NCBI GenBank assembly: GCA_001873135.1
Contig: MNYP01000035.1
Coordinates: 1-41,952 of the forward strand
Source: Helicobacteraceae bacterium CG2_30_36_10
GTDB lineage: Bacteria > Campylobacterota > Campylobacteria > Campylobacterales > Sulfurimonadaceae
Length of the DNA stretch: 41,952 nucleotides
Reading direction: 5' to 3'
Part shown: positions 26,184 to 34,635 of the stretch, piece after piece
Layout of the letters: each line of letters opens with the position of its first letter
Numbering within the stretch: the first letter of the stretch is position 1
The notes under the pieces: generated by a model
Told to the model about the DNA's origin: nothing
What the model saw: only the letters and a program-made list of their open reading frames with translations
Databases searched by the model: none
Position numbers and translations under genes: made by a program

Positions 26184-26533
26184 TTTAGTACCTTTGATTT
26201 ATAAACATAGAAAAGTCCGCCAATAAGCAGACCCATAAAAACAAACATCTCTATAAGTGCAAACAAACCCAGCTCTCGAAGGTTTAAAGCCCATGGAAAC
26301 ATAAAAAGAACTTCAACATCAAAGATAAGAAATATTATGCCCACTAAAAAAAACTTCACATTGAAAGCATCGTAGGAATCTTTACAAGTAAGGCGAATAC
26401 CGCCCTCAACAGGCTCATTTTTTCTGACATTGTCACTTGAGCTGCCCAAGTATTTTGTGAGATGAAAAAGAAGTGGCAACAATACCACTAAGGCTGCAAT
26501 CATAATTGATGCTAAAAGAAGAGAACCAGACAT
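26174..26533 (-). CDS. nuoA: NADH-quinone oxidoreductase subunit A
   Basis: This first gene of the complex I operon encodes a three-helix membrane subunit of about 119 residues. YECG-type family motifs appear as NEPVEGGIRL, followed by FNVKFFLVGIIFLIFDVEVLFMFPWAL, of which the D-V-E core is diagnostic; it contributes to the cavity lid near the quinone site. The ATG at 26533 is preferred because AAGG lies eight bases upstream; a GTG at 26542 would add three residues but has no ribosome site. The promoter is close upstream and there is no other gene between it and the GGDEF gene. Confidence 0.94.
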   Translation of the reverse strand: MSGSLLLASIMIAALVVLLPLLFHLTKYLGSSSDNVRKNEPVEGGIRLTCKDSYDAFNVKFFLVGIIFLIFDVEVLFMFPWALNLRELGLFALIEMFVFMGLLIGGLFYVYKSKVLKWT

Positions 26534-26595
26534 ACTAAGCACCTTATATTTATTAAATATCTACTCAAATTTCTGAGATATCCTGATTTTGAGTG

Positions 26596-26609
26596 ATTAT
26601 ATCATTATA
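26596..26609 (-). promoter_or_regulatory. Probable promoter of the nuo operon
   Basis: Two TATAAT hexamers on the minus strand (26596-26601 and 26604-26609) lie about 63 and 71 bases upstream of the nuoA ATG. The second touches the 3' end of the upstream GGDEF gene. The -35 region is weak, as usual in this phylum. A terminator for the GGDEF gene is not obvious, so some read-through is possible. Confidence 0.5.
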
Positions 26610-29022
26610 GTATTACAACTTTGTTTCGATTCGTTTCTTTTGCTTTATATAGCGCTTTATCTGCCACTTTCATTAAGTCCGAAAATTCATTAAAGGTCTC
26701 CCGCATAGAGCTTATTCCGATACTTACGGTAAAATGGATTTGCTCTTTATTTTTTAAAATATAAGGAGTTTCTTCAATGCCTTCTCTCATTTTTTCGGCT
26801 ATAGCTAAAGCATCATTATCACTTGTATTTTGCAGTAAAATAGAAAACTCTTCTCCGCCTATTCGTCCAAACAAGTCACTCTTTCTTAAATGTTTTTCTA
26901 AGGTTCTTGAAAATAGCTTCAGGACTTCATCTCCAACATCGTGGCCATAAGTGTCATTTATATCTTTAAACCAATCTATGTCTAAAGATAACAGGACAAG
27001 AGAGGTTTTATTACGTTTTGAGAGTTGAAAATATTGCTCAGCCATTTGAAGAAATTGACGACGATTTGCTATTTTTGTGAGTTCATCGGTGTGAGCGAGA
27101 AGTTCTAACTTTTTATTTACCTGAATGAGCTCTTTGGTTCGTTTACGGACTACTGCATTTAAATAACGGTTAGAGACAATAAGAGTAACTATCAAAGCAA
27201 CAATGCCAAGAAGCACGAAAGAGTACTCTTTAACAATGTTCTTAAACGTGATTGGAGTAGGCTTGAAAGGCTCCATTTTTAATGTCCTTAACAAATCACG
27301 AATCGGTTTATAATCGCTAGGAATACTCCAGTTAGACAAGCTTGAAGAATTCCAGTGCTCAGAGTCAAGTAAATATGAGAGTATTGCATTTGATGCTTGC
27401 AAATTGGTGTTTGCCACATTCGCAAAGGACCACTCGGGGTAAAGCTCTGTGCTTACTAAATAGGGGAAGTTGTCGTAGTGAAGTTGATGCAGTACTTTTA
27501 TTTTTGTAAGGTCGATTTCTCCATCACTACTTAAAGCTTCCAAAGTATCAGTTCTAACTGTCCCCGCTTCTACAGATTTGTTTAGTATAGCTTCTACAAC
27601 ATTGTCATGTGTTTTCAAAAATATAAGTGATTTAAAATCTGTCTCTTTCACATCCGCATCAAGCAAAGTTTTTTTTGCCATTATCCACCCTCCAAAGGAG
27701 GCTGGATTTACGGCTGCAAAGGTTTTGTTCTCTAAATCTTTTAGGGTATTTATTTTTTTATTATCTGCATGAGTAAAAATTACTGCTCCATATCTATTAA
27801 CAGGACCCTTAGGAGATTTATTTATTCGTGTTGCCATACGGCTTGTACCATATTTTGCTTCGAGTTGAATATACTGCATAGAATTTGTTAATACAAAATC
27901 CATGCTTCTTTTCTTTACAGCCTGGTCAATTTCTTCGAAGTTAAGAGGTTTTATGATTACATTGTATTTTGATAAATCAAAATTCATATTTTCTATAAGC
28001 GGAGTCCATGCTTTGATTGCCTTTGCAACACCATGTTCAGCCAGTATACCAATAGTTATTTGGTGGCGATTAAAATTAAGCGGATCAAGAAATTTTTTAA
28101 AATTAGGCTTTTTTGAAATTAAGTTGTTTAGTATATAAATATCTGCTATCTCATCGAATCGCTTATAGTCTAAAACAGGTCCTATTTTAGGGTCGTCACA
28201 CCAAAGAGCTTTAAGAATTGTACCCTCAGTAATAAGACTCTTTAGAGATTTATTTTGATCATTATACTTTTCAAAGATAAGCTTTGCAGTTACTTCAACA
28301 TTCTTAAATGCTTCCGCCCATCCTTTACGACTTGCTTGCACAAACTTTTTAGCACGTTCTGGGTTCTCAAGTAACTCTTTTGTAGAGGTAAAAAGTAGAT
28401 CTCCATAAAAGTCATACCCATAATCTTTTGGATTTAAAATAGTAAAATCAACACCTCCTTTACTTGGCATAGAAGGCTCATTTAATATATACGATGCCAT
28501 AGCAGCAGTGTCGCCTTTACTAAGATTATCAATGTCAAAGGAGTGGTCTTGTTGTAAAATATCGTTTTTAGAGATTCCCTGAGATATAAGCAAAGCATAT
28601 AAAGAAGAGGCATTTGCTTGGCCTGAAGTGAGTACCTTTTTCTTGTTTTGTGGATGTTTTACGTTCAGGTTTGCCATTACAAGAATAGAAGGGGAGTGTT
28701 CAAAAATTGCATCGAGTATGACAAAATCTTCAGATTTACTTTGCTCAATTATAAGAGAGGATCTTCCGATTGCGTAAGTAGTTGTCTGGTTTTTAATGTC
28801 TGAGAATACATCTGAGAGTTTATCTTTTTGCTGTGTGAATGGCTTGATTTGAACATCGAGACCGATATCTTCATAGTAACCTCTCTCTTTTGCAATATAA
28901 AAACCGACAAGCTGAAATTGATTTGACAATTGAAGTTGAAGCGATACTTTTTGCAGTTCAACTGCAAAAAGAGATTTTGACAAAAGCAAAACTAGTATAA
29001 CTAATATTGATAACTTTTTCAT
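26605..29022 (-). CDS. Diguanylate cyclase with two fused periplasmic-binding-protein domains
   Basis: The 805-residue protein has a signal peptide or first membrane helix (about 1-20). A NMT1/THI5-like binding domain (about 25-300, with NQFQLVGFYIAKERGYYEDI) and a second PhnD/phosphate-type binding domain (about 315-565, with ITIGILAEHG and GAVIFTHADN) follow, then a membrane helix (about 610-632), a short coil and a GGDEF domain. The active site is GGEEF, and RKSD five residues before it is an RxxD inhibitory site, so it should make c-di-GMP under product feedback. Binding-protein-type sensors would bind small molecules in the periplasm. Ligands are unknown. It sits between the nuo and frd operons on its own. 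Confidence 0.9.
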   Translation of the reverse strand: MKKLSILVILVLLLSKSLFAVELQKVSLQLQLSNQFQLVGFYIAKERGYYEDIGLDVQIKPFTQQKDKLSDVFSDIKNQTTTYAIGRSSLIIEQSKSEDFVILDAIFEHSPSILVMANLNVKHPQNKKKVLTSGQANASSLYALLISQGISKNDILQQDHSFDIDNLSKGDTAAMASYILNEPSMPSKGGVDFTILNPKDYGYDFYGDLLFTSTKELLENPERAKKFVQASRKGWAEAFKNVEVTAKLIFEKYNDQNKSLKSLITEGTILKALWCDDPKIGPVLDYKRFDEIADIYILNNLISKKPNFKKFLDPLNFNRHQITIGILAEHGVAKAIKAWTPLIENMNFDLSKYNVIIKPLNFEEIDQAVKKRSMDFVLTNSMQYIQLEAKYGTSRMATRINKSPKGPVNRYGAVIFTHADNKKINTLKDLENKTFAAVNPASFGGWIMAKKTLLDADVKETDFKSLIFLKTHDNVVEAILNKSVEAGTVRTDTLEALSSDGEIDLTKIKVLHQLHYDNFPYLVSTELYPEWSFANVANTNLQASNAILSYLLDSEHWNSSSLSNWSIPSDYKPIRDLLRTLKMEPFKPTPITFKNIVKEYSFVLLGIVALIVTLIVSNRYLNAVVRKRTKELIQVNKKLELLAHTDELTKIANRRQFLQMAEQYFQLSKRNKTSLVLLSLDIDWFKDINDTYGHDVGDEVLKLFSRTLEKHLRKSDLFGRIGGEEFSILLQNTSDNDALAIAEKMREGIEETPYILKNKEQIHFTVSIGISSMRETFNEFSDLMKVADKALYKAKETNRNKVVIL

Positions 29023-29097
29023 GCGATAATTGTATCACTTTTAATTTAATAAGTTAGATGATTATATTTGTATATAAAAATTACTAAAACAAAACTT

Positions 29098-29103
29098 TAT
29101 AAT
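29098..29103 (+). promoter_or_regulatory. Probable -10 box of the frdCAB operon
   Basis: TATAAT lies 72 bases before the frdC ATG, giving a leader of about 65 bases that ends with a good GGAG ribosome site. No convincing -35 element is visible. The 150-base gap is very AT-rich and also contains the divergent start region of the GGDEF gene. Confidence 0.4.
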
Positions 29104-29174
29104 AGAAATTATGTTTTTTTATTATATTATTGTAGACTTTCACGACTTATATATACTGAAAATATGGAGAGCTA

Positions 29175-29912
29175 ATGAGAACGAAACAGATTGATAAATC
29201 ACCGGCTAGATTGGATTTCATTCAGAGTGCAAGCGGACTTATTTTAGCACTTTTTATGTGGGGACATATGTTTTTTGTTTCTACTATACTCCTTGGAAAA
29301 GATGTCATGTATCAGGTAACACTGTTTTTCGAAGGGTACTATTTTTTTGCAGAGTCATATCCATTAATAGTAACTATTATAGCCGGCACTGTTTTTGTTA
29401 TTTTTATACTCCACGCTGGAGTTGCCATGCGTAAATTTCCATCAAGCTATAAGCAGTATAAGATTTTAAAAAATCATATAGAGACCTTTAAACACGCTGA
29501 CACCAAACTTTGGTTTTGGCAAATTTTTACCGGCTTTGCGATGTTCTTTTTAGGCTCAGTTCATCTTTATATTATTATGACAAATTCTACAGAAATCGGA
29601 CCTTATGCGTCGGCTGACCGTGTTGTGAGTGAGTGGATGTGGCCGCTTTATATTTTACTTTTATTAGCAGTAGAGCTTCACGGTTCCATAGGTTTGTACC
29701 GTCTTTGCCTAAAATGGGGGTGGTTTGAAGGCAAAGATGCTAAAACTAGCAGAGTGAAATTACGCCAAGCTAAATATGCTATTACGATATTTTTTCTTAC
29801 ACTTGGATTTTTAACTTTAGCAGCCTATATCAAAATTGGTTTAGAGCATCAAGACCGTGCAGGTGAACGCTATCATATAGAAAAGACGGTCGTTCAAGGA
29901 GTTAAATCATGA
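29175..29912 (+). CDS. frdC: Fumarate reductase diheme cytochrome b subunit
   Basis: The 245-residue membrane anchor has five helices and binds two hemes b. It closely follows the Wolinella succinogenes subunit: H31, H80, H130 and H169 keep exactly the spacing of the four known heme ligands there (44, 93, 143, 182). E53 and E167 match the glutamates known for menaquinol oxidation and the proton path (66 and 180). This supports menaquinol:fumarate reduction with compensating proton movement. It is the first gene of frdCAB; its stop overlaps the frdA ATG. In sulfur-oxidising relatives the same complex may also serve as succinate dehydrogenase, which cannot be decided here. Confidence 0.95.
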   Translation: MRTKQIDKSPARLDFIQSASGLILALFMWGHMFFVSTILLGKDVMYQVTLFFEGYYFFAESYPLIVTIIAGTVFVIFILHAGVAMRKFPSSYKQYKILKNHIETFKHADTKLWFWQIFTGFAMFFLGSVHLYIIMTNSTEIGPYASADRVVSEWMWPLYILLLLAVELHGSIGLYRLCLKWGWFEGKDAKTSRVKLRQAKYAITIFFLTLGFLTLAAYIKIGLEHQDRAGERYHIEKTVVQGVKS

Positions 29913-31897
29913 AAATAATTTATACAGATGTGCTTATTATCGGCGGCGGACTTGCAGGGCTTAGAGTAGCAACAGGTGCGAAAGAGAGAGGTCACGACAC
30001 AGTAGTTTTAACCCTTGTTCCACCAAAGCGTTCACATTCGGCAGCGGCTCAGGGCGGTATGCAGGCAAGTTTAGCAAACTGTAAAATGGGTGAGGGCGAT
30101 AATGAAGATGTTCACTTTTCTGACACCGTTAAGGGAAGTGACTGGGGAGCTGATCAAGAAGTTGCCCGTATGTTTGTTCACTGTGCGCCAAAGGCTATTC
30201 GAGAACTCGCAGCTTGGGGAGTTCCATGGACGAGAGTTCAGCGTGGAGACCACACTTCTGTCATAAATGCTGAGAAGGTAGTTATTAATGAAAGAGATGA
30301 GGCGCATGGACTTATAACTGCGCGAGATTTCGGCGGTACTAAAAAGTGGAGAACCTGTTATACCTCTGATGGAACAGGTCACAGCATGCTTTTTGCAATG
30401 GGCAACAAAGCACATCAAGATAAGGTGGAAATTCACGAAAGACTAGAGGCAATGTCTCTTATCCATGAAAATGGCCGTTGTTACGGAGCCATTGCGAGAA
30501 ACTTAATGAGCGGAGAGTTGGTGGCTTACATTGCAAAAGCAACAACCATTGCAACGGGAGGATATGGCAGAATTTACAGTGTCTCTACAAACGCTATTAT
30601 CTGTCAGGGTATGGGTCAGGCAATAGCCCTTGAGACGGGTATTGCAACGCTTGGAAATATGGAAGCTATACAGTTTCACCCTACAGCCATTGTTCCCGTA
30701 GGCATTTTAACGACTGAGGGGTGTCGTGGCGATGGCGGACTTCTTTTAGACAAAGACGGCTACCGATTTATGCCCGATTACGAACCTGAGAAAAAAGAGC
30801 TGGCATCACGCGATGTTGTTAGTCGTAGAATGACCGAACATATACGAAAAGGCAAGGGTGTTAAGTCTCGTTATGGAGACCACTTATGGCTAGATATCAC
30901 TATTTTGGGTCGCGCGCATATTGAGAAAAACCTGCGTGAAGTTAAAGAGATTTGTGAAAATTTCTTAGGCATAGACCCTGCAGTCGACTGGATTCCTGTT
31001 CGTCCCACTCAGCACTACTCTATGGGCGGGATTCGTACAAAATATACGGGAGAATCGCAAACTCTCAAAGGGCTTTACTCCTGCGGTGAAGCGGCTTGCT
31101 GGGATATGCACGGCTTTAACCGTTTAGGTGGAAATTCTGTCAGTGAAACTGTTGTCGCGGGAATGCTTGTGGCTGAGTATATATCTGATTTTTGTGACTC
31201 GCCTGAGAGTTCTATAAATATTCATACCTCTACTATCGAAAAATTTTTAAACAAAGAAAAAGAGAAAATAGACGCTCTTTTAAGCAAAAAAAACGGGGAA
31301 GATGCTTATGTGCTTCGCCGTCGTATGGAAGAGATAATGATGAGTAAAGTCGGCATTTTCAGAAATGGAGTCGACCTGCAAGAGGCTGTTGATGAGCTTG
31401 AAGAGTTGTGTAAAAGAAGCAAAAACATAGAGGTGTTTCGTTCAAAATCACGGGCTGCAAACCCGGCACTCTTTAACGCTTACAGAACACAAAGAATGTT
31501 AAAGTTGGCACTTACTGTGGCGTATGGAGCACTGCTGCGAACTGAGAGCCGCGGGGCACACTCAAGAGAAGATTTTCCTATGCGTGATGATGAAAACTGG
31601 CTTAAAAGAACGCTCACTTCCTGGCCAAATGAAAACCAGACTCTGCCGAGTGTAAGTTATGAAGAGATTCCTATCGGCAATATGGAAATTCCTCCTGGGT
31701 TTCGCGGATACGGAAAAGATATGACAGAGGCGCATCCTGAGTCAAAAATGAGACAAGCGGCGGTAGATGTTATAAGAGAAAAATTAGAGTCCGAGGGTGC
31801 AAGCCGTTTTGAGATTCAAAACGCTTTGATGCCGTTTTTGGACAAATTGCCTAAAAAATATCGTGGTACAAATGAGAGACTAGGAGAGAACGTATGA
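29909..31897 (+). CDS. frdA: Fumarate reductase flavoprotein subunit
   Basis: This 662-residue catalytic subunit carries covalent FAD. The Rossmann motif is [12 protein letters not shown] (10-21); H43 in [12 protein letters not shown] is the FAD-linking histidine and has the same number as in Wolinella. Substrate and catalytic segments include [19 protein letters not shown] (with the catalytic arginine) and [11 protein letters not shown], followed by the [13 protein letters not shown]-binding block. Length equals that of the Wolinella protein. It is on the cytoplasmic side, and overlaps frdC and frdB by ATGA. No lesion is visible. Confidence 0.96.
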   Translation: MKIIYTDVLIIGGGLAGLRVATGAKERGHDTVVLTLVPPKRSHSAAAQGGMQASLANCKMGEGDNEDVHFSDTVKGSDWGADQEVARMFVHCAPKAIRELAAWGVPWTRVQRGDHTSVINAEKVVINERDEAHGLITARDFGGTKKWRTCYTSDGTGHSMLFAMGNKAHQDKVEIHERLEAMSLIHENGRCYGAIARNLMSGELVAYIAKATTIATGGYGRIYSVSTNAIICQGMGQAIALETGIATLGNMEAIQFHPTAIVPVGILTTEGCRGDGGLLLDKDGYRFMPDYEPEKKELASRDVVSRRMTEHIRKGKGVKSRYGDHLWLDITILGRAHIEKNLREVKEICENFLGIDPAVDWIPVRPTQHYSMGGIRTKYTGESQTLKGLYSCGEAACWDMHGFNRLGGNSVSETVVAGMLVAEYISDFCDSPESSINIHTSTIEKFLNKEKEKIDALLSKKNGEDAYVLRRRMEEIMMSKVGIFRNGVDLQEAVDELEELCKRSKNIEVFRSKSRAANPALFNAYRTQRMLKLALTVAYGALLRTESRGAHSREDFPMRDDENWLKRTLTSWPNENQTLPSVSYEEIPIGNMEIPPGFRGYGKDMTEAHPESKMRQAAVDVIREKLESEGASRFEIQNALMPFLDKLPKKYRGTNERLGENV

Positions 31898-32679
31898 GTG
31901 AAGAAAAAGCCCCAAGAATTTTAAAAATAAATATTCTTCGTTTTGATCCAAATAATCCACAAGATTTTCCACAAATACAAACTTTTGAAGTTGAAGAAGC
32001 ATACGGAATGACTCTGTATGTGGTTTTAAATGAGATTAGAGAGCATCAGGATAATTCACTCATGTTCGACTTCGTTTGTCGTGCCGGAATTTGCGGAAGT
32101 TGTTCTATGCTTGTAAACGGTCGTCCGACTTTAGCATGTAGAACACTTACTTCAAAACTTGATGAAAACATCACCCTCGCACCGCTTCCTCTGTTTAAGT
32201 TGATTAAAGATTTGTCAATATACTCCGGAGAATGGATGCATTATCTAAATGAGCATCTAGAGACTTGGATACATGACAAAGAAAAAGAGGTAAACGTAGA
32301 TAAACTAGAAGAGAGAATGGAGCCCGCTCTTGCGGATGAAATTTATGAACTCGACAGATGTGTAGAGTGCGGATGCTGTGTTGCGGCATGTGGAACCATA
32401 CAGATGAAACCAAGTTTTGTTGGAGCGGTTGGCTTAAACAAAGTGGCACGCTACCATTTAGACCCAAGAGATAAAAGAACTGATGAAGAGTACTACGAAC
32501 TCATCGGTGATGAGAACGGAGTCTTCGGCTGTATGACACTTTTAGGCTGTGAAGATGTCTGTCCCAAAGATTTACCCTTGCAGAGTAAAATAAGCATATT
32601 TAAGAAGAATGATGCTAAAAACCGGACTCAAAAGCTAGAAATTTATATTCAAACTGTAATCTATCCGTGCTATAGTTAA
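31894..32679 (+). CDS. frdB: Fumarate reductase iron-sulfur subunit
   Basis: The 261-residue subunit carries three clusters with all ligands: [2Fe-2S] C62, C67, C70 and C82; [4Fe-4S] C156, C159, C162 and C223; [3Fe-4S] C166, C213 and C219. Spacing matches the Wolinella subunit with a constant shift of five for all clusters. It passes electrons between the hemes of FrdC and the FAD of FrdA. The C-terminus runs about 20 residues beyond the Wolinella protein. The conserved AACGT stretch contains one copy of the GGCATGTGG motif at 32385. Confidence 0.95.
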   Translation: MSEEKAPRILKINILRFDPNNPQDFPQIQTFEVEEAYGMTLYVVLNEIREHQDNSLMFDFVCRAGICGSCSMLVNGRPTLACRTLTSKLDENITLAPLPLFKLIKDLSIYSGEWMHYLNEHLETWIHDKEKEVNVDKLEERMEPALADEIYELDRCVECGCCVAACGTIQMKPSFVGAVGLNKVARYHLDPRDKRTDEEYYELIGDENGVFGCMTLLGCEDVCPKDLPLQSKISIFKKNDAKNRTQKLEIYIQTVIYPCYS

Positions 32680-32683
32680 CCTT

Positions 32684-33310
32684 ATGAATAAAACTAAACT
32701 TTTAATCGAATTTATTTTGATTTTTGTCCTGCCGCCGCTGCTTATAGTTTTGGGAGTTATGTCAAAGGTGATGATTATGCCTTTAATGTGGCTTATTGCT
32801 TTATATGCATATCTGCATCTGCGCCGTGCCAAGGTTAATGTATTGGCAATCGATTTTGACTCTCAGGCACTCTACAGCATTTTAAAGCGCTTTTTATTCA
32901 TCGGTGCGGCAATAAATATTTTTGTATTTTTTTATAGACCTGATCTTTTTTTAGTACTTTTAAAAGAAGAACCTTTGCGCTGGCTGGAGTTGATGATTTT
33001 ATATCCAATTCTTTCGGCTTATACTCAAGAGATTGTGTTTCGAAACTTCTTTTTTTACCGCTATGAGAAACTCTTTGAAAAGCGCATAGTATTGTTCGTA
33101 GTCATAAATGCGCTACTTTTTTCTTACATCCATATTGTCTTTGAAAACTGGGTTGCTGTTGTATTTACCTTCGTCGGAGGTGTGTTATTTGCTTTAACTT
33201 TCTTAAAAACCCGCTCAACTTTGCTAGTCTCCATAGAACACTCTATTTATGGAAATGCGCTTTATACACTTGGTTTGGGCTACTATTTTTACCACGGCTC
33301 CAACATATAA
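32684..33310 (+). CDS. CPBP-family intramembrane protein (putative metalloprotease)
   Basis: The 208-residue protein has about seven hydrophobic helices. Three CPBP/Abi motifs are recognisable: QEIVFR (115-120) in place of the usual EExxxR, FSYIH (146-150) as FxxxH, and EHSIYGN (185-191) as the last histidine/asparagine element. The family includes CAAX prenyl endopeptidase-like glutamic proteases and bacteriocin self-immunity proteins. The first catalytic glutamate is glutamine here (Q115), so proteolysis is uncertain. It follows frdB by four bases and probably shares its transcript, but no functional link to respiration is apparent. Confidence 0.75.
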   Translation: MNKTKLLIEFILIFVLPPLLIVLGVMSKVMIMPLMWLIALYAYLHLRRAKVNVLAIDFDSQALYSILKRFLFIGAAINIFVFFYRPDLFLVLLKEEPLRWLELMILYPILSAYTQEIVFRNFFFYRYEKLFEKRIVLFVVINALLFSYIHIVFENWVAVVFTFVGGVLFALTFLKTRSTLLVSIEHSIYGNALYTLGLGYYFYHGSNI

Positions 33311-33314
33311 AACG

Positions 33315-33363
33315 ACTGTAAAAACTCAATATGCTAGAGTATACTGAGCATAAAACAGTTTTT
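33315..33363 (+). terminator. Probable terminator after the frdCAB-CPBP operon
   Basis: ACTGT (33315-33319) pairs with ACAGT (33355-33359), followed by TTTTT. Inside, ATGCT (33331-33335) pairs with AGCAT (33347-33351). The outer stem is separated from the inner one by unpaired bases, so the structure is imperfect, but position and T-run fit. Confidence 0.45.
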
Positions 33364-33391
33364 ATCAGCCATTTATGTTGTAGTCGGCGTA

Positions 33392-33682
33392 TTACTCTTT
33401 CAACTTGGCAAAGGCACCCTTGACATTGGCTCTCAGTGAATTCCAGGCATCCTCTGTCTCTTCTTTTAAATCTTCCCAAGTGTTTTCGCTAGCTTCACCT
33501 AATTTATCCAGCTTAGATTTTACTACAGCATACTCATCCTCCATAGCATTAATCTCTTTGACATATTTTAAATTGGCATCAGCCGATACAATTTTTGCTT
33601 TAGCACTCAGCACCTTTAGCTTGGCATTTACCAATTCTAACTCAGCCTCTATTTTTTGCTTATATGCATCTTTTGTACTCAT
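33392..33682 (-). CDS. Sll1863-like coiled-coil stress protein
   Basis: The 96-residue soluble protein is entirely helical and highly charged. The N-terminal half is rich in Ala, Lys and Glu (KAKIVSADANLKYVKEINAM), and the C-terminal half has WEDLKEETEDAWNSLRANV, typical of Sll1863-family stress-response proteins, which are small coiled-coil proteins with an amphipathic tail. It is the last gene of a minus-strand group of small stress-type genes. AGGAG stands before its ATG. The exact role of the family is not established. Confidence 0.75.
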   Translation of the reverse strand: MSTKDAYKQKIEAELELVNAKLKVLSAKAKIVSADANLKYVKEINAMEDEYAVVKSKLDKLGEASENTWEDLKEETEDAWNSLRANVKGAFAKLKE

Positions 33683-33736
33683 GTTATTTCTCCTGTATTG
33701 ATTGAGATAGTCATAAACTTACCAAAGGGTTTGGAA

Positions 33737-33881
33737 TCAATCAGTTTTTTCCTCTACATATTCAACCCCTTCATTTACCTTGTTCTTGCTCTATTTGGCA
33801 TTGTCTTTTTCTGCACCTTGCCTCGTATCACCACAACCACTAGCCATGAGCAGAAGCATTGTAAATGCTAGATTTTTTCAT
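33737..33881 (-). pseudogene. Broken entericidin-like lipoprotein gene
   Basis: The ATG at 33881 is followed by a run of six A. If one A is removed, the frame reads MKNLAFTMLLLMASGC, a clear lipoprotein signal with lipobox ASGC, and continues GDTRQGAEKDNAK. A TAG then interrupts, after which the same frame continues SKNKVNEGVEYVEEKTD to a TGA at 33737-33739. The total of about 47 codons and the composition fit entericidin-type lipoproteins, which are often stress genes beside the kind of neighbours seen here. Two lesions (frameshift in the A-run and in-frame TAG) indicate a decayed gene, though the A-run could be a phase-variable or sequencing slip. Confidence 0.6.
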
Positions 33882-33906
33882 TTTATGAAGAGTTTTCTAC
33901 GGCTCT

Positions 33907-34053
33907 TTATAGCCGTTTGCCTTGGATGATACGAAGTAGAATAACCACAATCGCAATGACTAAGAGAATATGAATAAATCCTCCCATCGTGTACGAAGAG
34001 ACAAGCCCAAGAAGCCAAAGAATGACCAATATTAATGCAACAGTTTCAAGCAT
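33907..34053 (-). CDS. Lmo0937-like 48-residue membrane protein
   Basis: This small ORF begins MLETVALILVILWLLGLVSS, then YTMGGFIHILLVIAIVVILL, and ends RIIQGKRL. Two hydrophobic helices joined by a YTMGGFIH turn and a basic tail are the hallmark of the Lmo0937/DUF5670 family of tiny stress-induced membrane proteins. GGAGAAA lies eight bases before the ATG. The perfect hairpin ACGGCT-ctttat-AGCCGT covers its stop codon. It lies between the DUF3185 gene and the entericidin-like relic, all on the minus strand, as in stress clusters of many bacteria. The exact function is unknown. Confidence 0.8.
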   Translation of the reverse strand: MLETVALILVILWLLGLVSSYTMGGFIHILLVIAIVVILLRIIQGKRL

Positions 34054-34139
34054 ATTATTTCTCCATATTTTTAGTAAGATTTTTCACGGAACATTCTCCT
34101 TTAAAACCTTATTTTGTAAAGACTTAATATTATATATTT

Positions 34140-34334
34140 TTAATTTTTACGAAAGAGATACATGCCGACAATAAAACTGAGGGCACCAAAAATATAATAA
34201 GTCATTACTTTATCTGTATCCGCACCTGTAACAGCCTGTGCTACTTGTGAACCAACAGAGCCGGATAATTGGTATCCCCACACTGCAAAACCTATCCCTA
34301 CGACTGCTAAAACAAGACCGATTATTTTCATCAT
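34140..34334 (-). CDS. DUF3185-family small membrane protein
   Basis: The 64-residue protein has two hydrophobic helices: MMKIIGLVLAVVGIGFAVWG and the C-terminal YYIFGALSFIVGMYLFRK. Between them is the loop LSGSVGSQVAQAVTGADTDK, a pattern typical of DUF3185 (residues cut to the core). The start is set at 34334 because GGGA stands just upstream and the family begins with MxKIIG; the open frame extends 21 codons further without a membrane-protein character. DUF3185 proteins are often near other small stress genes, as here. Function is unknown. Confidence 0.75.
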   Translation of the reverse strand: MMKIIGLVLAVVGIGFAVWGYQLSGSVGSQVAQAVTGADTDKVMTYYIFGALSFIVGMYLFRKN

Positions 34335-34518
34335 AGTTCCCATACCTTTTTTCCATATAGTACTCTTAAATTTAAAAGAGCTGAAATGTTTTAGCATTGC
34401 AGATGTGAATATTATATAGTAATTTGAAAAATATTAGTAAATCAAGTTTTTCTAATTCTCCCTCTTTCTTTGCCGACAAAATCAAGTGTTCCAGAGAGAG
34501 CATAAGTAGTCCCTCTTA

Positions 34519-34543
34519 AATTTAGCTTTGGGGAAGCTAAATT
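34519..34543. repeat. Perfect 10-base-pair hairpin
   Basis: AATTTAGCTT and AAGCTAAATT pair perfectly around the loop TGGGG, in the gap between the DUF3185 gene and the yceI-like gene. It has no strong T-run on either strand. It may be an operator or attenuator for the yceI-like gene, whose possible -10 (TATAAA, 34561-34566) lies just downstream. Confidence 0.4.
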
Positions 34544-34635
34544 AAAATTTAGATTATTTTTATAAAAGGAGGAGATTCACTTTTTATGTGTACAATCTCG
34601 GGTGTACTCACAATATATTAAATACAAGGATATAC

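Larger units (their letters stand above)
2448..32393. repeat. Dispersed 9-mer GGCATGTGG (14 exact copies)
   Basis: Exact copies on the plus strand start at 2448, 5374, 8478, 16765, 23765, 23857 and 32385; exact copies on the minus strand cover 4333-4341, 7380-7388, 7989-7997, 8602-8610, 15815-15823, 16871-16879 and 23598-23606. One-mismatch forms lie at 1839, 11910 and 25613. Three minus-strand copies (7989, 8602, 16871) share the 17-mer TTCCACATGCCAAGATA exactly. The copies encode different peptides (PHA, GMW, ACG, HVE, HMP), so selection is on the DNA. Chance would give about 0.3 copies at equal base use, and fewer in AT-rich DNA. Role is unknown; a DNA-uptake-type signal is the leading idea. 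Confidence 0.8.

Noticed and set aside
34564-34621. Strong AAGGAGGAG with an 11-codon leader ORF (ATG 34586) before the yceI-like gene
   Set aside because: The GGAGGAG may simply be at the transcription start, given TATAAA immediately upstream. The leader peptide has no regulatory codon pattern.
34588-34635. GTG start for the yceI-like gene
   Set aside because: It would place 16 polar residues before the signal peptide; ATG 34636 has a better ribosome site.
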